From Pelomyxa schiedti (Eukaryota; Evosea; Pelobiontida; Pelomyxidae), in assembly GCA_020536535.1 (NCBI GenBank), contig JAHLWZ010000613.1:1-31198 (forward strand): 31,198 nucleotides of DNA, in the 5' to 3' direction. The notes under the pieces are model-generated. The model saw nothing but the letters and a program-made list of their open reading frames with translations, made no database searches and was not told the DNA's origin. Shown here in pieces: positions 19,844 to 31,198 of the stretch (the stretch's first letter is position 1; each line of letters starts with the position of its first letter). The position numbers were made by a program, and so were the translations under genes.

Positions 19844-20482
19844 TCACAGAAGTGAGCAACCACCGCGCTTGCCACCAGGCTTTGGCCTCGGGTTCATCAC
19901 ATTGATCTGCCGGATCAGCTCCATGAATATCCTCTCGATGTTGATCTTCATCCTCGCGCTGGCCTCGAGGAATATCGCGCCGCCCCATTTTGTTGCCAGG
20001 CCCTGCGCCTCCTCGGACGTGACGACTCGCTGCTCCGTGAGATCGCACTTGTTGCCGACGAGAACGAGGGGCACCGTCGCGGCGTCCTTGACCCGGAGGA
20101 TCTGGTCGTGCATGTCCGGCAGATCGCGGAACGTGCTGATCGAGATGATGCTGTACACGAGAACGAACCCGTGGCCGTTCTTCATGTAGAGATCTCGCAT
20201 GGCTGTGAATTGCTCGGTTCCGGCCGTGTCGAGGATTTCGAGCATGCAGGCTTGGCCATCGACTTCGATTTGTTTCCTCTGAGGTGGGTTAGGAATTGTG
20301 GGATGTGGAGCGAAGGAAGTGCGTGAGCATGGAGAACGTACATAGGAGTCTTCGATTGTTGGGTCGTACTTCTCGACGAAAATGCCTTGGACGAATTGAA
20401 CAGTGATGGCTGATTTGCCGACACCACCAGATCCAAGAACAACCAGTTTGTACACGTTCTCGTTGTTTGTCTTTGCTGACAT
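19844..20482 (-). CDS. rapA: Rap-family small GTPase
   Basis: Two exons, 20482-20342 and 20278-19844, give 191 residues. The 63-nt intron (GTACGT...CCTCAG) is stop-free and in frame, but removing it restores the Rap sequence [12 protein letters not shown]. Motifs: P-loop GSGGVGKS (~res 16-23), switch [18 protein letters not shown] with the Thr at the Ras Gln61 position that marks Rap proteins, NKCD, and EASA in place of (E)TSAK. The C-terminus is [13 protein letters not shown]; the CAAX box ending in Leu predicts geranylgeranylation and membrane attachment. Rap GTPases control cell adhesion and cytoskeleton in amoebae and animals. The gene is divergent from the sugar transporter at 20748. Confidence 0.95.
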   Translation of the reverse strand: MSAKTNNENVYKLVVLGSGGVGKSAITVQFVQGIFVEKYDPTIEDSYVRSPCSRTSFAPHPTIPNPPQRKQIEVDGQACMLEILDTAGTEQFTAMRDLYMKNGHGFVLVYSIISISTFRDLPDMHDQILRVKDAATVPLVLVGNKCDLTEQRVVTSEEAQGLATKWGGAIFLEASARMKINIERIFMELIRQINVMNPRPKPGGKRGGCSLL

Positions 20483-20747
20483 CGTGCGTTGCTTTGTTGA
20501 TTGCTTTTCGCTTGTTGTTTCTTTACTTGTTCGTTGTGATCGATTCTATTTTTTTTTCCTTTTGAAACCCTTTTTGTTGTTCTGCCACACAGAGCCCGAT
20601 TATTTGAATGCGGACTCCCACTCTGAGGGAGAGAATGGAATATGCATGTCTGGTGACATGTCAAGTGGGCAGCACCACCATGTGAAATCGTCCGGTTTCT
20701 GCTTCGGTCAGGAAAGTGGGTGAATCACGATCAAAAATCATCAGGGG
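20483..20747. promoter_or_regulatory. Divergent promoter region, Rap / GDP-fucose transporter
   Basis: These 265 bp lie between two start codons facing away from each other. The Rap side is T-rich on the plus strand (20480-20580), that is, an A/CAA-rich leader on its sense strand. No specific regulatory site could be identified. Confidence 0.4.
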
Positions 20748-22265
20748 ATGTCGTCTAGTGGGGGAGGTACGGCAGGGGTTGCGCTGGTGCGGGCGCCAAT
20801 GGCGCCCCTCCTCAAAGAAGTGTATGTAGAATCCCTGTTTCTTGTTCTCTTTATTTTTATTTGACCCGGCAACAGGCTACAAATTGTGTCGGTAGTGGGT
20901 TTCTACTTTACTGTTAGTATTTCTCTTGTATTTTTCAATAAATACGTCATGCAGGTCAATTTCTAAACTATTCCCAACGTGCACTAATTTTTACTTCCAC
21001 TCCTCAAGGCGTATCACTTTGAATTTCCGTTGGCGTTGACATGGTACCAACAAATTCTTAGTTTTGTTTGCTTGTCCCTCTGCGGTCATTTTGGCAAAAC
21101 GTCGAGTATTTAACATTTTATGCTATTTCTCATTGAAGTTCAGGTACCGGCCACTATCAATCATACCTCCTATTGAATTTAAGTACCAGATTGCCAAGCA
21201 AGTTGCGTCTCTTACGGCAATCTTTGTGGCGATGCTAGCCTTCAACAACCTTTGCCTCAAATACGTAGAGGTATGATTCTTCCTATTCAAGTTTCTACCT
21301 ACACCTTGAGCAGGTCTGGTTCTATCAGGTAACATAAATTCTCGTTGAAATCAATTTACGTTCGGAGGTTGCTCGTTCAATGACCATTGTGTTCTCTATA
21401 GCTTTCTCTTATTACTTCCTCAATGCAACAACATCGCGACCTGCAATGAAGGTTATCCCCAAATGCGGTACTTACTGTTCACCACTTTCATAGGCATGCT
21501 TCGTGGTCACAGTGGGGTTTTTAATCGGAGTACTGGGCAAAAGTGGGGGTGACAGTGGTCGCGGCACTGAGGAAGGGCAGTTCCAGATGAAGGTTTTAGG
21601 AGTAGTGTTTGGAGTTTCGTCTAGCGTGTTCGTTGCCCTCTATGGTGTCTATGTAAAGAAGAAGATGATCATCTTTAACCACAACGAATGGTACAAATTC
21701 CAATTCACGAGAATACTACTCACTTATGCAGGCATCTTATGACTTATAACACCATCTTGTCCTTGTTTTTCCTTCTCCCACTTGTCTTTATTAGTGGGGA
21801 AGTATGGGGCGTTTTAGATGCCGACGTGTGGAATACAGCTCCTTTAAGTTTCCTTGTGACCGCAACTTTCACCGGGATTCTGGGATTTTCTGTTAGCATT
21901 GCTATGTTTATGCAGATAAAGTTTACTTCTCCACTCACAAATACCATATCGGGAACAGTAAAGGTTACAACCATCATACCGCTTTGGCTTCCTTAACACC
22001 TTCCAGGCATGCCTTCAGACAATTCTATCTCTGCTACTATGGAACAGCTATGTCGGTCTAATGGTAATACTATCACCAAACCCGATTCATTTCACTAAGC
22101 ATACAACAGGGTGCGATTGGCGTTGTACTTGTCATTGGTGGATCCGGCTGGTACAGCTTGATACGGTACCAAGAAATGCAAAGAAAAAAGGAGGTACTAC
22201 CCCTACACAATGACCCACAACCAGCCACACCTCCCCAATCATCCAACAACCCCCAACCAGAGTAG
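20748..22265 (+). CDS. SLC35C1: GDP-fucose transporter (SLC35C1-like)
   Basis: Ten exons join in phase to 370 residues: 20748-20821, 20876-20954, 21009-21100, 21144-21270, 21314-21328, 21368-21451, 21494-21690, 21732-21963, 22007-22063, 22110-22265. The human protein is about the same length. It belongs to the nucleotide-sugar transporter family and would import GDP-fucose into the Golgi/ER lumen in exchange for GMP. Family landmarks are SISLVFFNKYV in the first membrane helix, PLALTWYQQ, FNNLCLKYV, TSRPAMKACF, FGVSSSVFVALYGVYVKK, QIKFTSPLTNTISGTVKA and GGSGWYSLIRYQEM. About ten hydrophobic segments are spread over the protein. The cytosolic tail is Pro/Gln-rich without a clear retention signal. 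The fifth exon is only 15 nt. Substrate assignment rests on similarity to the SLC35C1 subgroup and should be treated as likely. Confidence 0.88.
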
Positions 22266-22406
22266 TAACCAGAACAACAAGCCAAAACCATTTTGATTGA
22301 TTTCCCAAAAAAGTACCTTCTCAAGAAACTTTCCTTTTTTTTTCCTGCACCCCAACAACCCACGAACAGCCAACCAACCCATAACTACAACACAACAACA
22401 ACAAGC

Positions 22407-23406
22407 ATGGCTGATACATCGTCGACGTCAGGAGCTGTTGTGTACTCGACGACGAGCGATTCCCCGGACGGGGTGGGGATGGACGGGAAGGACACGTCGT
22501 ACCACGGCAGCGGGGGCGGAGGAGGCGGCGCCAGTGCGTCGTCGCGGTCGGTGTCCGTGTCGGCCGGCGGCGGAAGGTGGTCGCCCGACTCGACTACCTC
22601 GGTGATCATGTCGACCGACTGGACACTCAAGGTACGGTGGAACATCTACCACCACACAGCACACATGCGATATTGACGCGACGTGATAGTGGACTGGGTG
22701 TGCGTGTGAGTGCGCGATTGTAGTAGTTGTCAGCCCCAGTGTGGGTAATTAGCAGTAGTATTATTATTCGTTGCTATGCTGGTGTGAGTGTGTGTGTTGC
22801 TGTGATAATGTGATATATAATCTGACACACACGCACCTCACTGCGCGCAGGTGCAAACGTGGATACTTGTTGGAGTTATTGGACTGACGGTTCTGACTAC
22901 GGGACTCTACTTTGGAATGCTGCCGTCGGGGTCGGCTTCTGGCGTCGCCTGGGCATTCTTTATATTCGCGGCAATCGATTGCATCCTGGGGTCAATCATA
23001 TCCGTATGCCCATTGTGAATGACTTGTTCCTTACATTCATTATTCAGGCTGTGGCCCTGTCAAATACTATCTTATGGGCAATAGTTGGTGCAAACCAAGT
23101 TCCTCCATCAAGTTGCATTCCTCACTTCTTTTCGAAACTATAATATATTTCCGGACACTAACTCTTAAATAGCTTTTACCAGTACAACTATTATCTCTTG
23201 TGTTATCGTTATCCTCTCCATACTATTCATTGTCTTCTCAGGTTGGCAGTACAATTTTCTTCAATGTTTTTAACAAAAACCCAGTGATTCTTCCCGTAGT
23301 GGCACTGTTGATGTCACCTTTTGAACTTGTACTTACACTCATAGTTCGCTCCAAACTTCGCCTCCTCAAACCCGATGAGGAACACCTCATAACCGGTGTT
23401 CTATAA
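22407..23406 (+). CDS. Small multi-pass membrane protein, unrecognised family
   Basis: Exons 22407-22631, 22851-23003, 23048-23098 and 23242-23406 join in phase 0 to 197 residues. Residues 1-75 are Ser/Gly/Thr-rich, acidic and probably cytosolic. Then come about four hydrophobic segments: WILVGVIGLTVLTTGLYFGM, GVAWAFFIFAAIDCILGSII, SNTILWAIVGA and, after a short polar loop, VILPVVALLMSPFELVLTLIV. A basic-acidic tail ends LITGVL. All four exons start and end at codon boundaries. Two introns (219 and 143 nt) are unusually long for this window. The last of them contains, in another frame, a stretch that would encode a hydrophobic helix, so the third junction is less certain than the rest. No known family was recognised. 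Confidence 0.65.
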
Positions 23407-23466
23407 CAGACACTAATACAATAGCTAAACATTACCAAATTTTCAAAAAGAAACTGTTCTACATTT

Positions 23467-26395
23467 TTACATTGTTTGGTCAGGAGGGAGGTTGTGGAGT
23501 GCCTTTTGGAGGGTAACAAATGTGACACTGAGAGTGGTTTGACCTATTCCTTGAAGGCTGATGTCCTCCACGAGATAGCGGTTGTACGCCGTTATGCTGT
23601 TGGCTGCAAGAAGTGCGGCTTCTGTGATTGTGGGTGTTGGTGCTATGCTTGCGTTGTAGGGCGTTGTTAGGGTGTTGGCTTCTCCGGCTCCTGTTGATGT
23701 TGGTGTTTGCCTTTTGATTCTTTCCACAAGGTGGGTGTTGGCGTGGTATGTGGGCAGGTCAGTGGTGATAGTGCATAGAACCCGGTCAGATTCCGGAGGC
23801 GGGCATAATTCACGGCGTGAAAGTTCTTTGATTCCTGGAAGCTTACCAACAGTTTGGCACCGGGCGGCCATGTTCACCTTGGGGAGAATAAGCACATGAA
23901 TGAGTAAAGATGCCTTACCGCTGCCCCGACGACATCGGGATTGACGAGAGTTTCCGTTTTGAGAAGTCCGTGTAGTGCCACTCCAGTTGAAATTCCAATT
24001 CGAATGGAAAATTCCCAGTCTGGTGCTTCCTGGGCAATGAGGTCTCTTGTCTGTTCTGAAAGTGTAGCAACAGACTCGGCAATTCTCAAGGCTGCCGCAT
24101 ATGCGAGTGCGGGGAGGGGGGTATCTGTTAATTTGGTCTTTTCCACCTTGATAGCGAATAAGTGAGGATTGAATTGACACTGAAATCAGTACCTCTAATT
24201 TAAATCCCCATACAATGAAAATGCCATCTCCTAATCTTTTAACCAGTAAGTTCTGTGAAGCTACCTCAGCAGCTCTTTCAACAGTATCATAAAAAAGCTC
24301 CAGAAGTTTGGCAGCTGTATCCGGTGATACTGACTCACACAAAGGAGTAAAGTCTGGATATTGGGGAGTTAGAAAGTAAGTATAACAAGGGGGCATTACT
24401 TGCAATATCACAGAAGAGGTAACATCCAAGTCTCTTTGATAAAGAGGATTCAAGAATGACAGAGTCGGAAATGTTTTGTCGGGATATAAGCTTGGAGATA
24501 ACAGGAACAAATGCCACCACGATCTGTACTTTCCCTTCAAGCCATTCAAGTTGATCAAGGATCGTTTGTATTTCAGTCAACCATCTGAACACACCAATCC
24601 CAGATGAAAAGTAATTGCCTATCGAGCTTAGGGTGCCGGTTTCTCCCTTCTCATCACCGGGGTGAACTCGTGATGAAAAGGGGTGAGGGCTCTGTACTGC
24701 TCTGCCATCAATGCTTGCGTCACTGATTCGCTTGATCCTTTGTATTACATCAAGGTGTCCTCCGAAGATAAAGGCAGCCAGAGTTCCCGAAAGGAGCACT
24801 GCAAATGAACTACATACAACAATACATATTCTTGTGTGCTTTTGCACGTGATTAAAGGTACTTTGGAAGTATTTAGTATCTGTAAAGTGCGTGAAAACTA
24901 AGCATGAGAGTAAAGGAAAGAAACCGGCGATTACAGTGGACATGGCCTTGAAACCCAATTTAGATTGTATTCCCAGATAAGCCACAGTGTAATTCGCTCG
25001 TTTGAAAGTAATGGCCTCACTAGAGTTCCGTGCAATTGCCGTTTGAAGTAAGGAAGACGAATCTCTGACTTCCCAGAGAGTAGAGTTGGGTGTATAAACG
25101 TCAGTATAAACAGAGTCTCTGTTGTAGAAAGCAGGTTCGCATGTACTGGTAATAAGACAGCCGGTGTAATCCTGTACAAAAACGCAAAGGATGCCGTCGG
25201 AAATGTTGTAGTCGATCAAGGATATAAACTCAGAGGGTGATATCATAGCCATGTGTAATCCAGCAATTTCTGATTTTCCAGGAAGGATCAGACCGGCCTG
25301 CAGCTCTATTAATCGTTGTTGTCCATTTTTTGGGACTCGGATATTGCCCCAATGTAAACTCCCACTTGCCAGAATCTTGGCAGTAGTATCGGTGATTCCA
25401 TTAAGGGGTAGATATGGAATAATTGGTATAAAGTATGGGGAATCCCAGTTTGGTAAAAATGTCTCTCTCAAATACGGCAATACTTGAGAAGAGTAATTTG
25501 AATCGAACCTAGAGATGTAGAGTAAGTCCGAAGTACCAGAATGGAGAAATACGTACCCCCGTTGTATCATCTCCAAGTCGCCAAAGACTGTATTAGCAGT
25601 GATGATGAACATGCCTTCATCCACAAACACACTATAGGAAGTTGCAAATCCACCATGTACAACCAACATAGAAGCACCTTCTCCGGTCTCGTTGACCGCC
25701 AAATCCAGCGGCACAGAAACTGCTCCCGGTGACAATTTCCTTGCAAGCCATCCGTTGCTGTACTTTACAACAATAGCCATCCTATTCTCACAAGAATTGA
25801 GCTTGGTTTCCACAGTTTGCTTTACGTTTCTGGACACCTCAGTCACAGATAGCTCCAAGTAATCCCTCTGCAGAATGTCCAGCCAATGTGTTGTGCTTGT
25901 CCAGATAGTCACAGAAGGTAGTGCAGATGAGATAATTGCTATGGCCAGGGCAATGAAAGATATAGACAGGCACACGTTTAGAACCAACGGCCTATTCCTT
26001 TTCTTATTCCTCATGTCCCTCAAACTGCTGTTTCTACTGGCCGCCAGCGACGCCGGTTCGGTGAAAGTCCTCCCATAATCTCCTGCCGCGGAGTCGCCGC
26101 CGCCGCCACCTCCGAATTCCCCAGCGGGGCCTGGGCCCTTCACAACCAACACATGCGTCGCGGACTCTGACCGCGACGCCACCAACACAACGCTGTCGTC
26201 GTCGTCTTGGCGACGCGCGCTGGTCTCGCCGCCATCTGGTTCTGGTTCTGGTTCTGGTTCACCCCCATCACTGTTTTTTGTTGCGTGATTGGGTGCACCA
26301 CAACCACTCACGGATGTTTTTCTTCTTGGTGATGCGGGGAGTGACACCTGCTTGTCGTCGTCGGGTTGGTTGGGTTCTTGTTGGTCGCTGTGCAT
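23467..26395 (-). CDS. Receptor-type adenylate cyclase, class III (paralogue 1)
   Basis: Six exons: 26395-25557, 25508-24925, 24879-24400, 24353-24193, 24146-23919, 23877-23467; 900 residues. It makes cAMP from ATP. A ~135-residue disordered acidic/Gly-rich N-terminus is followed by a membrane helix (~140-170). A ~350-residue extracytoplasmic region with Cys residues and several N-x-S/T sites, Cache-like in size, comes next. A second helix (CIVVCSSFAVLLSGTLAAFIF) leads to a HAMP-sized linker and the cyclase domain (~630-880). Catalytic residues: metal Asp in FCDIANFTPLCE and in KRLGDG, adenine-specifying Lys in KRLGDG and Asp in NPDVVG, and transition-state Asn/Arg in VNMAAR. Introns 1 and 2 are in-frame and stop-free; paralogue comparison reveals them. 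This is the most diverged member of the tandem trio. Confidence 0.88.
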
Positions 26396-26528
26396 CGTCG
26401 AAGGCGGTTATGTGTTGGTGAAAGAGCAAGGGTCGGTTACGTGAAGTCAGTATCGAGCACAAATTGTGTTCTTTACTTATCGGGTAATATTACATCCTAG
26501 CTAGGAGATCCACCTGACGGGGCCGGGG
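26396..26528. promoter_or_regulatory. Short intergenic region between cyclase paralogues 1 and 2
   Basis: These 133 bp separate the stop of paralogue 2 from the start of paralogue 1, both on the minus strand. They must hold the end of one transcript and the promoter of the next. No motif could be assigned. Confidence 0.4.
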
Positions 26529-29357
26529 TCAGCTTAGTTTTACAGTGGTGAGCGTGGGTGATGGGAGTTGCTTGTGGGCGTGGGCCTTTTGTAGAGTCAC
26601 AAAAGTGACACCGAGGGTGGTGTTGCCGATACCCTGCAGAGGCACGTCCTCCACAAGTTGCCGCTTGTAAAGCCCCAGACTGTGCGCCGCCGTCTCGGCA
26701 GCGGCCACGAGCCTGAGTGTGTGTTGGGATAGTGAGCTGGGTGGGTGGCTGTGGAGTTCGGCGAGGTGTGTGTTGGCCTGGAATGTGATCAGGTCGCTGA
26801 CGATGGTGCACAGCACGCGGTCCGCCCCGCCGTCGGGCGAGAGCTCTTGTTTGGATAGCTCTTTGAGCATCGGGAGTTTGCCCGCACTTTGGCACCTCGC
26901 TGCCAGGTTCACCTGCGAAAAAACTGAGTATGAAAGGAATCTTGTTATTCCCTATTTTACATTTTATTACAGAAAGATAACATACGGCAGCACCAACCAC
27001 ATCGGGGTTGATGAGGGTGCTTGTCTTGAGAAGTCCGTGGAGTGCCGGTCCCGTTGTGATCCCGATTCGGAGTGTGAACTGCCAATCAGGTGCCTGTGAC
27101 CCGACGAGGAACCTCGTGTGCTCGGAGAGTTCCTCCACAGATTCCGCGATCCTGAGTGCTGCTGCATATGCAAGTGCCGGAAGTGGTGTGCTGCTCGATT
27201 TGGTTTTCTCAACCTGTAAGCGGTGTCAGTAGCGGGCGTGAAGGACAGGAGGTGGGATTCGTCTCACCTCGAGTTGGAATCCCCAAGCAATGAAGATTCC
27301 ATCACCCAACCTTTTCACAAGCAAATCGTGCTTGGTTGCCTCCGCGTCTCTCTCGATTGTGCTGTAAAACAACTCCAACAGTTTCGCTGCTGTGCCCGGC
27401 GACACTGACTCACAGAGTGGTGTGAAGTCTGTGTGTTTGTGAGTTACATGTGTAACACCAATTAATGAAAGACACACTTTCGATGTCACAGAAAAGGTAA
27501 CATCCCAATCGCCGTGAGAGTGATGACTCAAGGATCGCTGAGTCTGACATGTTCTGTCTACACACGAGCTTGGAGATTACTGGGACAAAGGCAACAACAA
27601 TTTGCACTTTCCCATCAAGCCATTCGAGCTTATCTAGAATAAGTTGAATTTCTGTCAGCGAGGTGAACAGCCTTTTCATGCACGCTGTGATGTTTGTGAA
27701 CTTGGATTTGGTTGCGGTCACTCTATGACCCTCTTCATCAGGGTACACTCGGGCAGAGTAAGTAGGTGGATTTCTAATTTCTCCTGTGCTTTCTTGACTG
27801 ATTTGCCTGATTCTGTTGATGACTTGAAGTTGACCTGCAAAGGTGAAAAAGGAAAGAGCCCCGGCAAGGGTAACTGCAATGACAATGCTTATGACTATAT
27901 ACATTCGTGATCGGGATTTAACATAGATATATGTTTGCTGGAAGAAATGTGTATCTAGAGTTACATGTGAGAAGGAAGTGTATTATATATTGTTATAAAA
28001 AAGCGGTCCTACCAGCAATGACAGTGGCGACTGCCTTGAATCCTGCGTTTGATTGTATTCGGAGGTACGCTACTGTGTAATTGTACCTCTCAAAGAACAT
28101 AACTCTCTCCGCATTCTCATACAGAACAGTTTCGAAGATGTTCGAAGAGTCTCTTACTTCCCACAATGTCGAATTGATTGTGCAAACTTTCGTGACGGTG
28201 GAACTCACTGTTATTGAGGCCAGTTCACATGAACTGCTCACCAAACAGCCGTCATAGTCCTGAATAAATGCACACAACATACCCTCGGTGATACTGTCGT
28301 TGAATAGGTTGAGGAAGTCATTTGGCATGATTCCTGTTGCGATAACACCCACCATCTCCTTTGTACTGGGTAGGACAAGTCCAGCAAAAAGCTCAGCAGT
28401 GACAAAGTTGCTGTTGTGAGGAATGGCCAAAGGGCCCCAATAGAGTGAATCTACCAAGGTATCCAATATTTGATCGGAGAGGCCTGCGTGGTAATAGAAG
28501 GCCGATACTGGACTGTCTATTCTGAAACTCCAAGCGGGGGAATACTCTTCAGGAAGGTAAGGGTATCCTGAAGATGAATAGTTACTTCCATAACTATAGG
28601 AAGATGAGAAGTAAAAAAGAAAGCATTGTACTCACCCTCGCTGAATAAGGAAAACAGAACCAAAATCGCTCTCGGAACTAATGAGGTACATGCCCTCCTC
28701 AATGAAAACAGCCCACGCAGTTGCCCACTGCCCATAGATGTCCAGGGTCAAGGAACCAAACATTGTTTCATTCACGATCAAGTCCAGCGGCGGGTTGCTT
28801 CGGTTCGCAATGCCCAGCTCAGTCATTCTGGTGTCCAGCTTCTTGCCGACCCAGCCAGCCACGCTCAGTTGCTCCTTCTCGCAGTTGTTGAGGTTAGTCT
28901 CAACCGTGGTCTTAATGTTGGTGCATCGCATCGTCATCGCGTCGTTGAGCGACTGGCCCTGCATCTCCTTGAGCCCTTTCAGCGAGGTGGCCCACAGCGT
29001 GAACGACGGCACGAGCGCCGCGAGCACCGCGATCATCAGCGCGATGAACGAGATCGACAGCAGCACCTGCAGCACCACCGGCCGCTTCCTCCTGCTCTTT
29101 CGCCTGCCCTTTCCCGCGCTTTTTCCTCTGCGCATGAGTGAGTCGACCGAGTTGAACGACGTCGTCCTGGACGGCGTCTGGTCCATGAAGAGTTCCTCCT
29201 GCAGCGACGCCGTGTCGTCCGCGTGTCGCGCGGCAATCGCGTCGCTCTCATTGACGCAGAAACCGTCGTTGTCGTACGATGCGGCGGACGTCACTGTCGA
29301 CGACGGGGTCTCGGTGCCTCGCTGAGATCCGTTGTTGTTGTTGGTTGAAGATCTCAT
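26529..29357 (-). CDS. Receptor-type adenylate cyclase, class III (paralogue 2)
   Basis: Exons 29357-28636, 28593-28013, 27954-27478, 27428-27268, 27213-26986 and 26912-26529 join in phase to 850 residues. Layout: Ser/Asn-rich and then basic N-terminus (KGRRKSRRKR), membrane helix (PVVLQVLLSISFIALMIAVL), extracytoplasmic domain with N-glycosylation sites, second helix (MYIVISIVIAVTLAGALSFF), linker, cyclase domain. Catalytic residues are complete: CDIENFTPLCE, KRLGDGIFIAWG, RIGITTG, NPDVVGAAVNLAAR. Lys and Asp at the base-selecting positions indicate ATP rather than GTP as substrate. Exon lengths in the catalytic part (161 and 228 nt) equal those of both neighbours. The C-terminal extension after the cyclase domain (SLGLYKR, VEDVPLQGIGNTTLGVTFVTL) is shared by the trio. 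The ligand is unknown. Confidence 0.9.
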
Positions 29358-29639
29358 TGGGGTTGGCTTTTTTTCAACGGTTTTAGGTGCGTTTGCCTCG
29401 ACACTTCAAACCCGGTGTCCCACTTTTCGTTGTATTGTCAATAATAATCGAATCTCCGGTCCAAAATGGACCCGACAGAGCACGTTACTTTCAAGAAGTG
29501 CATTTCCCTTGGGCTAAATATGGTGCCTGACAACAATTCATTTAAATTATGAGGAGTTCTCACATAATGATAAGGTGATACAGCCTGAATTGTGGTATAT
29601 GTACATGTTACTTACATGTTGCTGCTGCCGTTACTGTGG
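29358..29639. promoter_or_regulatory. Intergenic region between cyclase paralogues 2 and 3
   Basis: These 282 bp on the minus-strand side hold the 3' end of paralogue 3 and the promoter of paralogue 2. AT-rich sequence occurs at about 29515-29600. No clear motif or hidden gene was seen. Confidence 0.4.
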
Positions 29640-31153
29640 TCATACTGAGCTTGTTGGAGGTAGAGAGGGTGGGGCGGAGTAAGATAGTGGCGGGAGTTGC
29701 TTGTGGGCGTGAGCCTGCTGCAGAGTCACAAAAGTGACACCGAGGGTGGTGTTGCCGATACCCTGCAGAGGCACGTCCTCGACGATGTACCGCTTGTAAA
29801 GCCCCAGACTGTGCGCCGCCGTCTGAGCAGCCGCGACGAGGCACAGTGAGTGCTGTGACTGTTCCGCTGATGACGGCGGCTGCGAGCTGTTGTTCTTGTG
29901 GAGTTCGGCGAGGTGCGAGTTGGCTTGGAATGTGACGAGGTCGCTGGCGATGGTGCACAGCACGCGGTCCGCCCCGCCGTCGGGCGACAGCTCTTGCTTC
30001 GAGAGCGATTTGATCATCGGGAGTTTGCCCGCACTTTGGCATCTTGCTGCCAGGTTCACCTGTGAACAAAAAAAAATTAGGAAAAAATGTTTCACGAGTC
30101 ACATGACATTAATATGATATTTACTTTATATTGCATTATTAGGTTAGGGCAGAAGAGGGAGAACATACAGCAGCACCAACCACATCGGGGTTGATGAGGG
30201 TGCTTGTCTTGAGAAGTCCGTGGAGTGCCGGTCCCGTTGTGATCCCGATCCGGAGTGTGAACTGCCAATCAGGTGCCTGTGACCCGACGAGGAACCTCGC
30301 GTGTTCGGAGAGGTTCTCCACAGATTCCGCGATCCTGAGTGCTGCTGTATATGCAAGTGCCGGAAGTGGTGTCGCACTCGATTTGGTTTTCTCAACCTAA
30401 AGCCGGGTCAAACGGAGAAAAGATGGAGAGGAAAAGGGGAAGGGAAGAGGGAGATTATCAAACCTCGAGTTGGAATCCCCAAGCAATGAAGATTCCATCA
30501 CCCAACCTTTTCACGAGCAAATTGTGTTTCGTTGCCTCCGCGTCTCTCTCAACTGTGCTGTAAAACAACTCCAACAGTTTCGCTGCTGTGTCTGGTGACA
30601 CTGACTCACAGAGTGGTGTGAAGTCTGTGTGTTTGTGTGAGTGAAAGCAAGAGAAAAGACTGGAAGAGATACACACTTTCGATGTCACAGAAAAGGTAAC
30701 ATCCCAATCGCCGTGAGAGTGATGACTCAAGGATCGCTGAGTCGGACATCTTTTGCCGGCACACGAGCTTGGAGATGACTGGAACAAATGCAACAACGAT
30801 TTGCACTTTCCCTTCCAGCCACTCGAGTTTGTCCAGGATCACTTGAATCTCTGACAGTGATGTGAATCCGTTCAGCCGGTTCATGCACGAGGCCGGCTTC
30901 GATTTGGAGATCACGGGTTGTTCGGCCTCTTCATCACACGGTGAAACTTTGGATGTGTATGCCTGTGGTCGCCCAGATTCTCCTGTACTCTCTTGACTAA
31001 TTTGCCGGATTCTGTTGATGACTTGGAGCTGACCTCCGAGGGTGAAGATGGAGAGAGCACCGGCGAGGACCACTGCAATGGCAAGGCTGATGATGATATA
31101 CATTTGTGAGTCTGCTTTCACCGAATTATAGGTTTGTTCGAAGTACTTGGTGT
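29640..31153 (-). CDS. Receptor-type adenylate cyclase, class III (paralogue 3, 5' end missing)
   Basis: Four exons of the C-terminal half are inside the window: 31153-30677, 30624-30464, 30396-30169 and 30059-29640. Position 31198 to 31154 is an intron that begins (GTATGT) at the window edge, so the N-terminal domain, first helix and sensor domain lie outside. The visible part starts at DTKYFEQTY, just before the second helix (MYIIISLAIAVVLAGALSIF), followed by linker and catalytic domain with CDIENFTPLCE, KRLGDGIFIAWG, RIGITTG and VNLAAR. Exons of 477, 161 and 228 nt match paralogue 2 exactly. The 228-nt exon is nearly identical in sequence to that of paralogue 2, so these two are the most recent duplicates or have been homogenised by gene conversion. 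Confidence 0.88.
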
Positions 31154-31198
31154 CTGGAAGAAGCTTAAATTGTTGTAGATACGGCATTGAGAACATAC

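Noticed and set aside
22385-22664. Two minus-strand frames opposite the first exon of the small membrane protein
   Set aside because: They are Pro/Arg/Ser-rich mirror images of a Gly/Ser-rich coding region and have no motif.
26215-26265. Repeat of GGTTCTGGTTCT near the start of cyclase paralogue 1
   Set aside because: It is a coding microsatellite giving a short Glu-Pro run in the disordered N-terminus; no separate element is needed.
1-31198. Search by eye for tRNA, rRNA, CRISPR arrays, transposase genes and terminal repeats
   Set aside because: Nothing convincing was found on either strand. The duplications seen are of whole genes without transposon features.

Overview
This window is nuclear DNA of an intron-rich, gene-dense unicellular eukaryote. 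Every multi-exon gene can be joined with GT-AG introns, mostly 38-110 nt, and intergenic gaps are only about 60-500 bp. The gene set points to an amoeboid protist, most likely Amoebozoa: a large NAD-type glutamate dehydrogenase, a Rap GTPase, F-box and ZZ-finger paralogues, a GDP-fucose transporter and receptor-type class III adenylate cyclases. Placement below that level is inference. No tRNA, rRNA, CRISPR array or transposon was recognised.

Layout, left to right. (1) The 5' end of a membrane-anchored protein runs off the left edge on the minus strand (1-134). (2) Two tandem three-exon paralogues of an unrecognised, possibly SPRY-like family follow (549-1514, 1623-2654). (3) A seven-exon NAD-glutamate dehydrogenase lies on the minus strand (2814-6025). 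(4) Divergent from it is a 13-exon gene joining a Ser/Thr/His-rich region, leucine-rich repeats, a degenerate Ras-like GTPase domain and a coiled coil (6533-9522). (5) A long gene reads as an M20 acetylornithine deacetylase fused in frame to a PLP-dependent group II decarboxylase (9768-13992). (6) A duplicated two-gene cassette, F-box protein plus ZZ zinc-finger protein, occurs twice in tandem (14081-16830 and 16912-19582). (7) A Rap GTPase (minus, 19844-20482) is divergent from a GDP-fucose transporter (20748-22265), which is followed by a small multi-pass membrane protein (22407-23406). (8) Three paralogous transmembrane adenylate cyclases lie head to tail on the minus strand (23467-26395, 26529-29357, and 29640 to beyond the right edge).

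The deacetylase-decarboxylase fusion is the most unusual item. The first half would make ornithine, and the second half belongs to a family that decarboxylates amino acids, so the protein could link arginine/ornithine and polyamine metabolism. The GTPase fused to leucine-rich repeats is also unusual, because its P-loop and NKxD motif are altered. The cyclases and Rap are plausible signalling components, and the F-box/ZZ cassette suggests ubiquitin-related adaptors. Exon boundaries were derived by hand from GT/AG sites, reading phase and comparison of paralogues; residue numbers are approximate.
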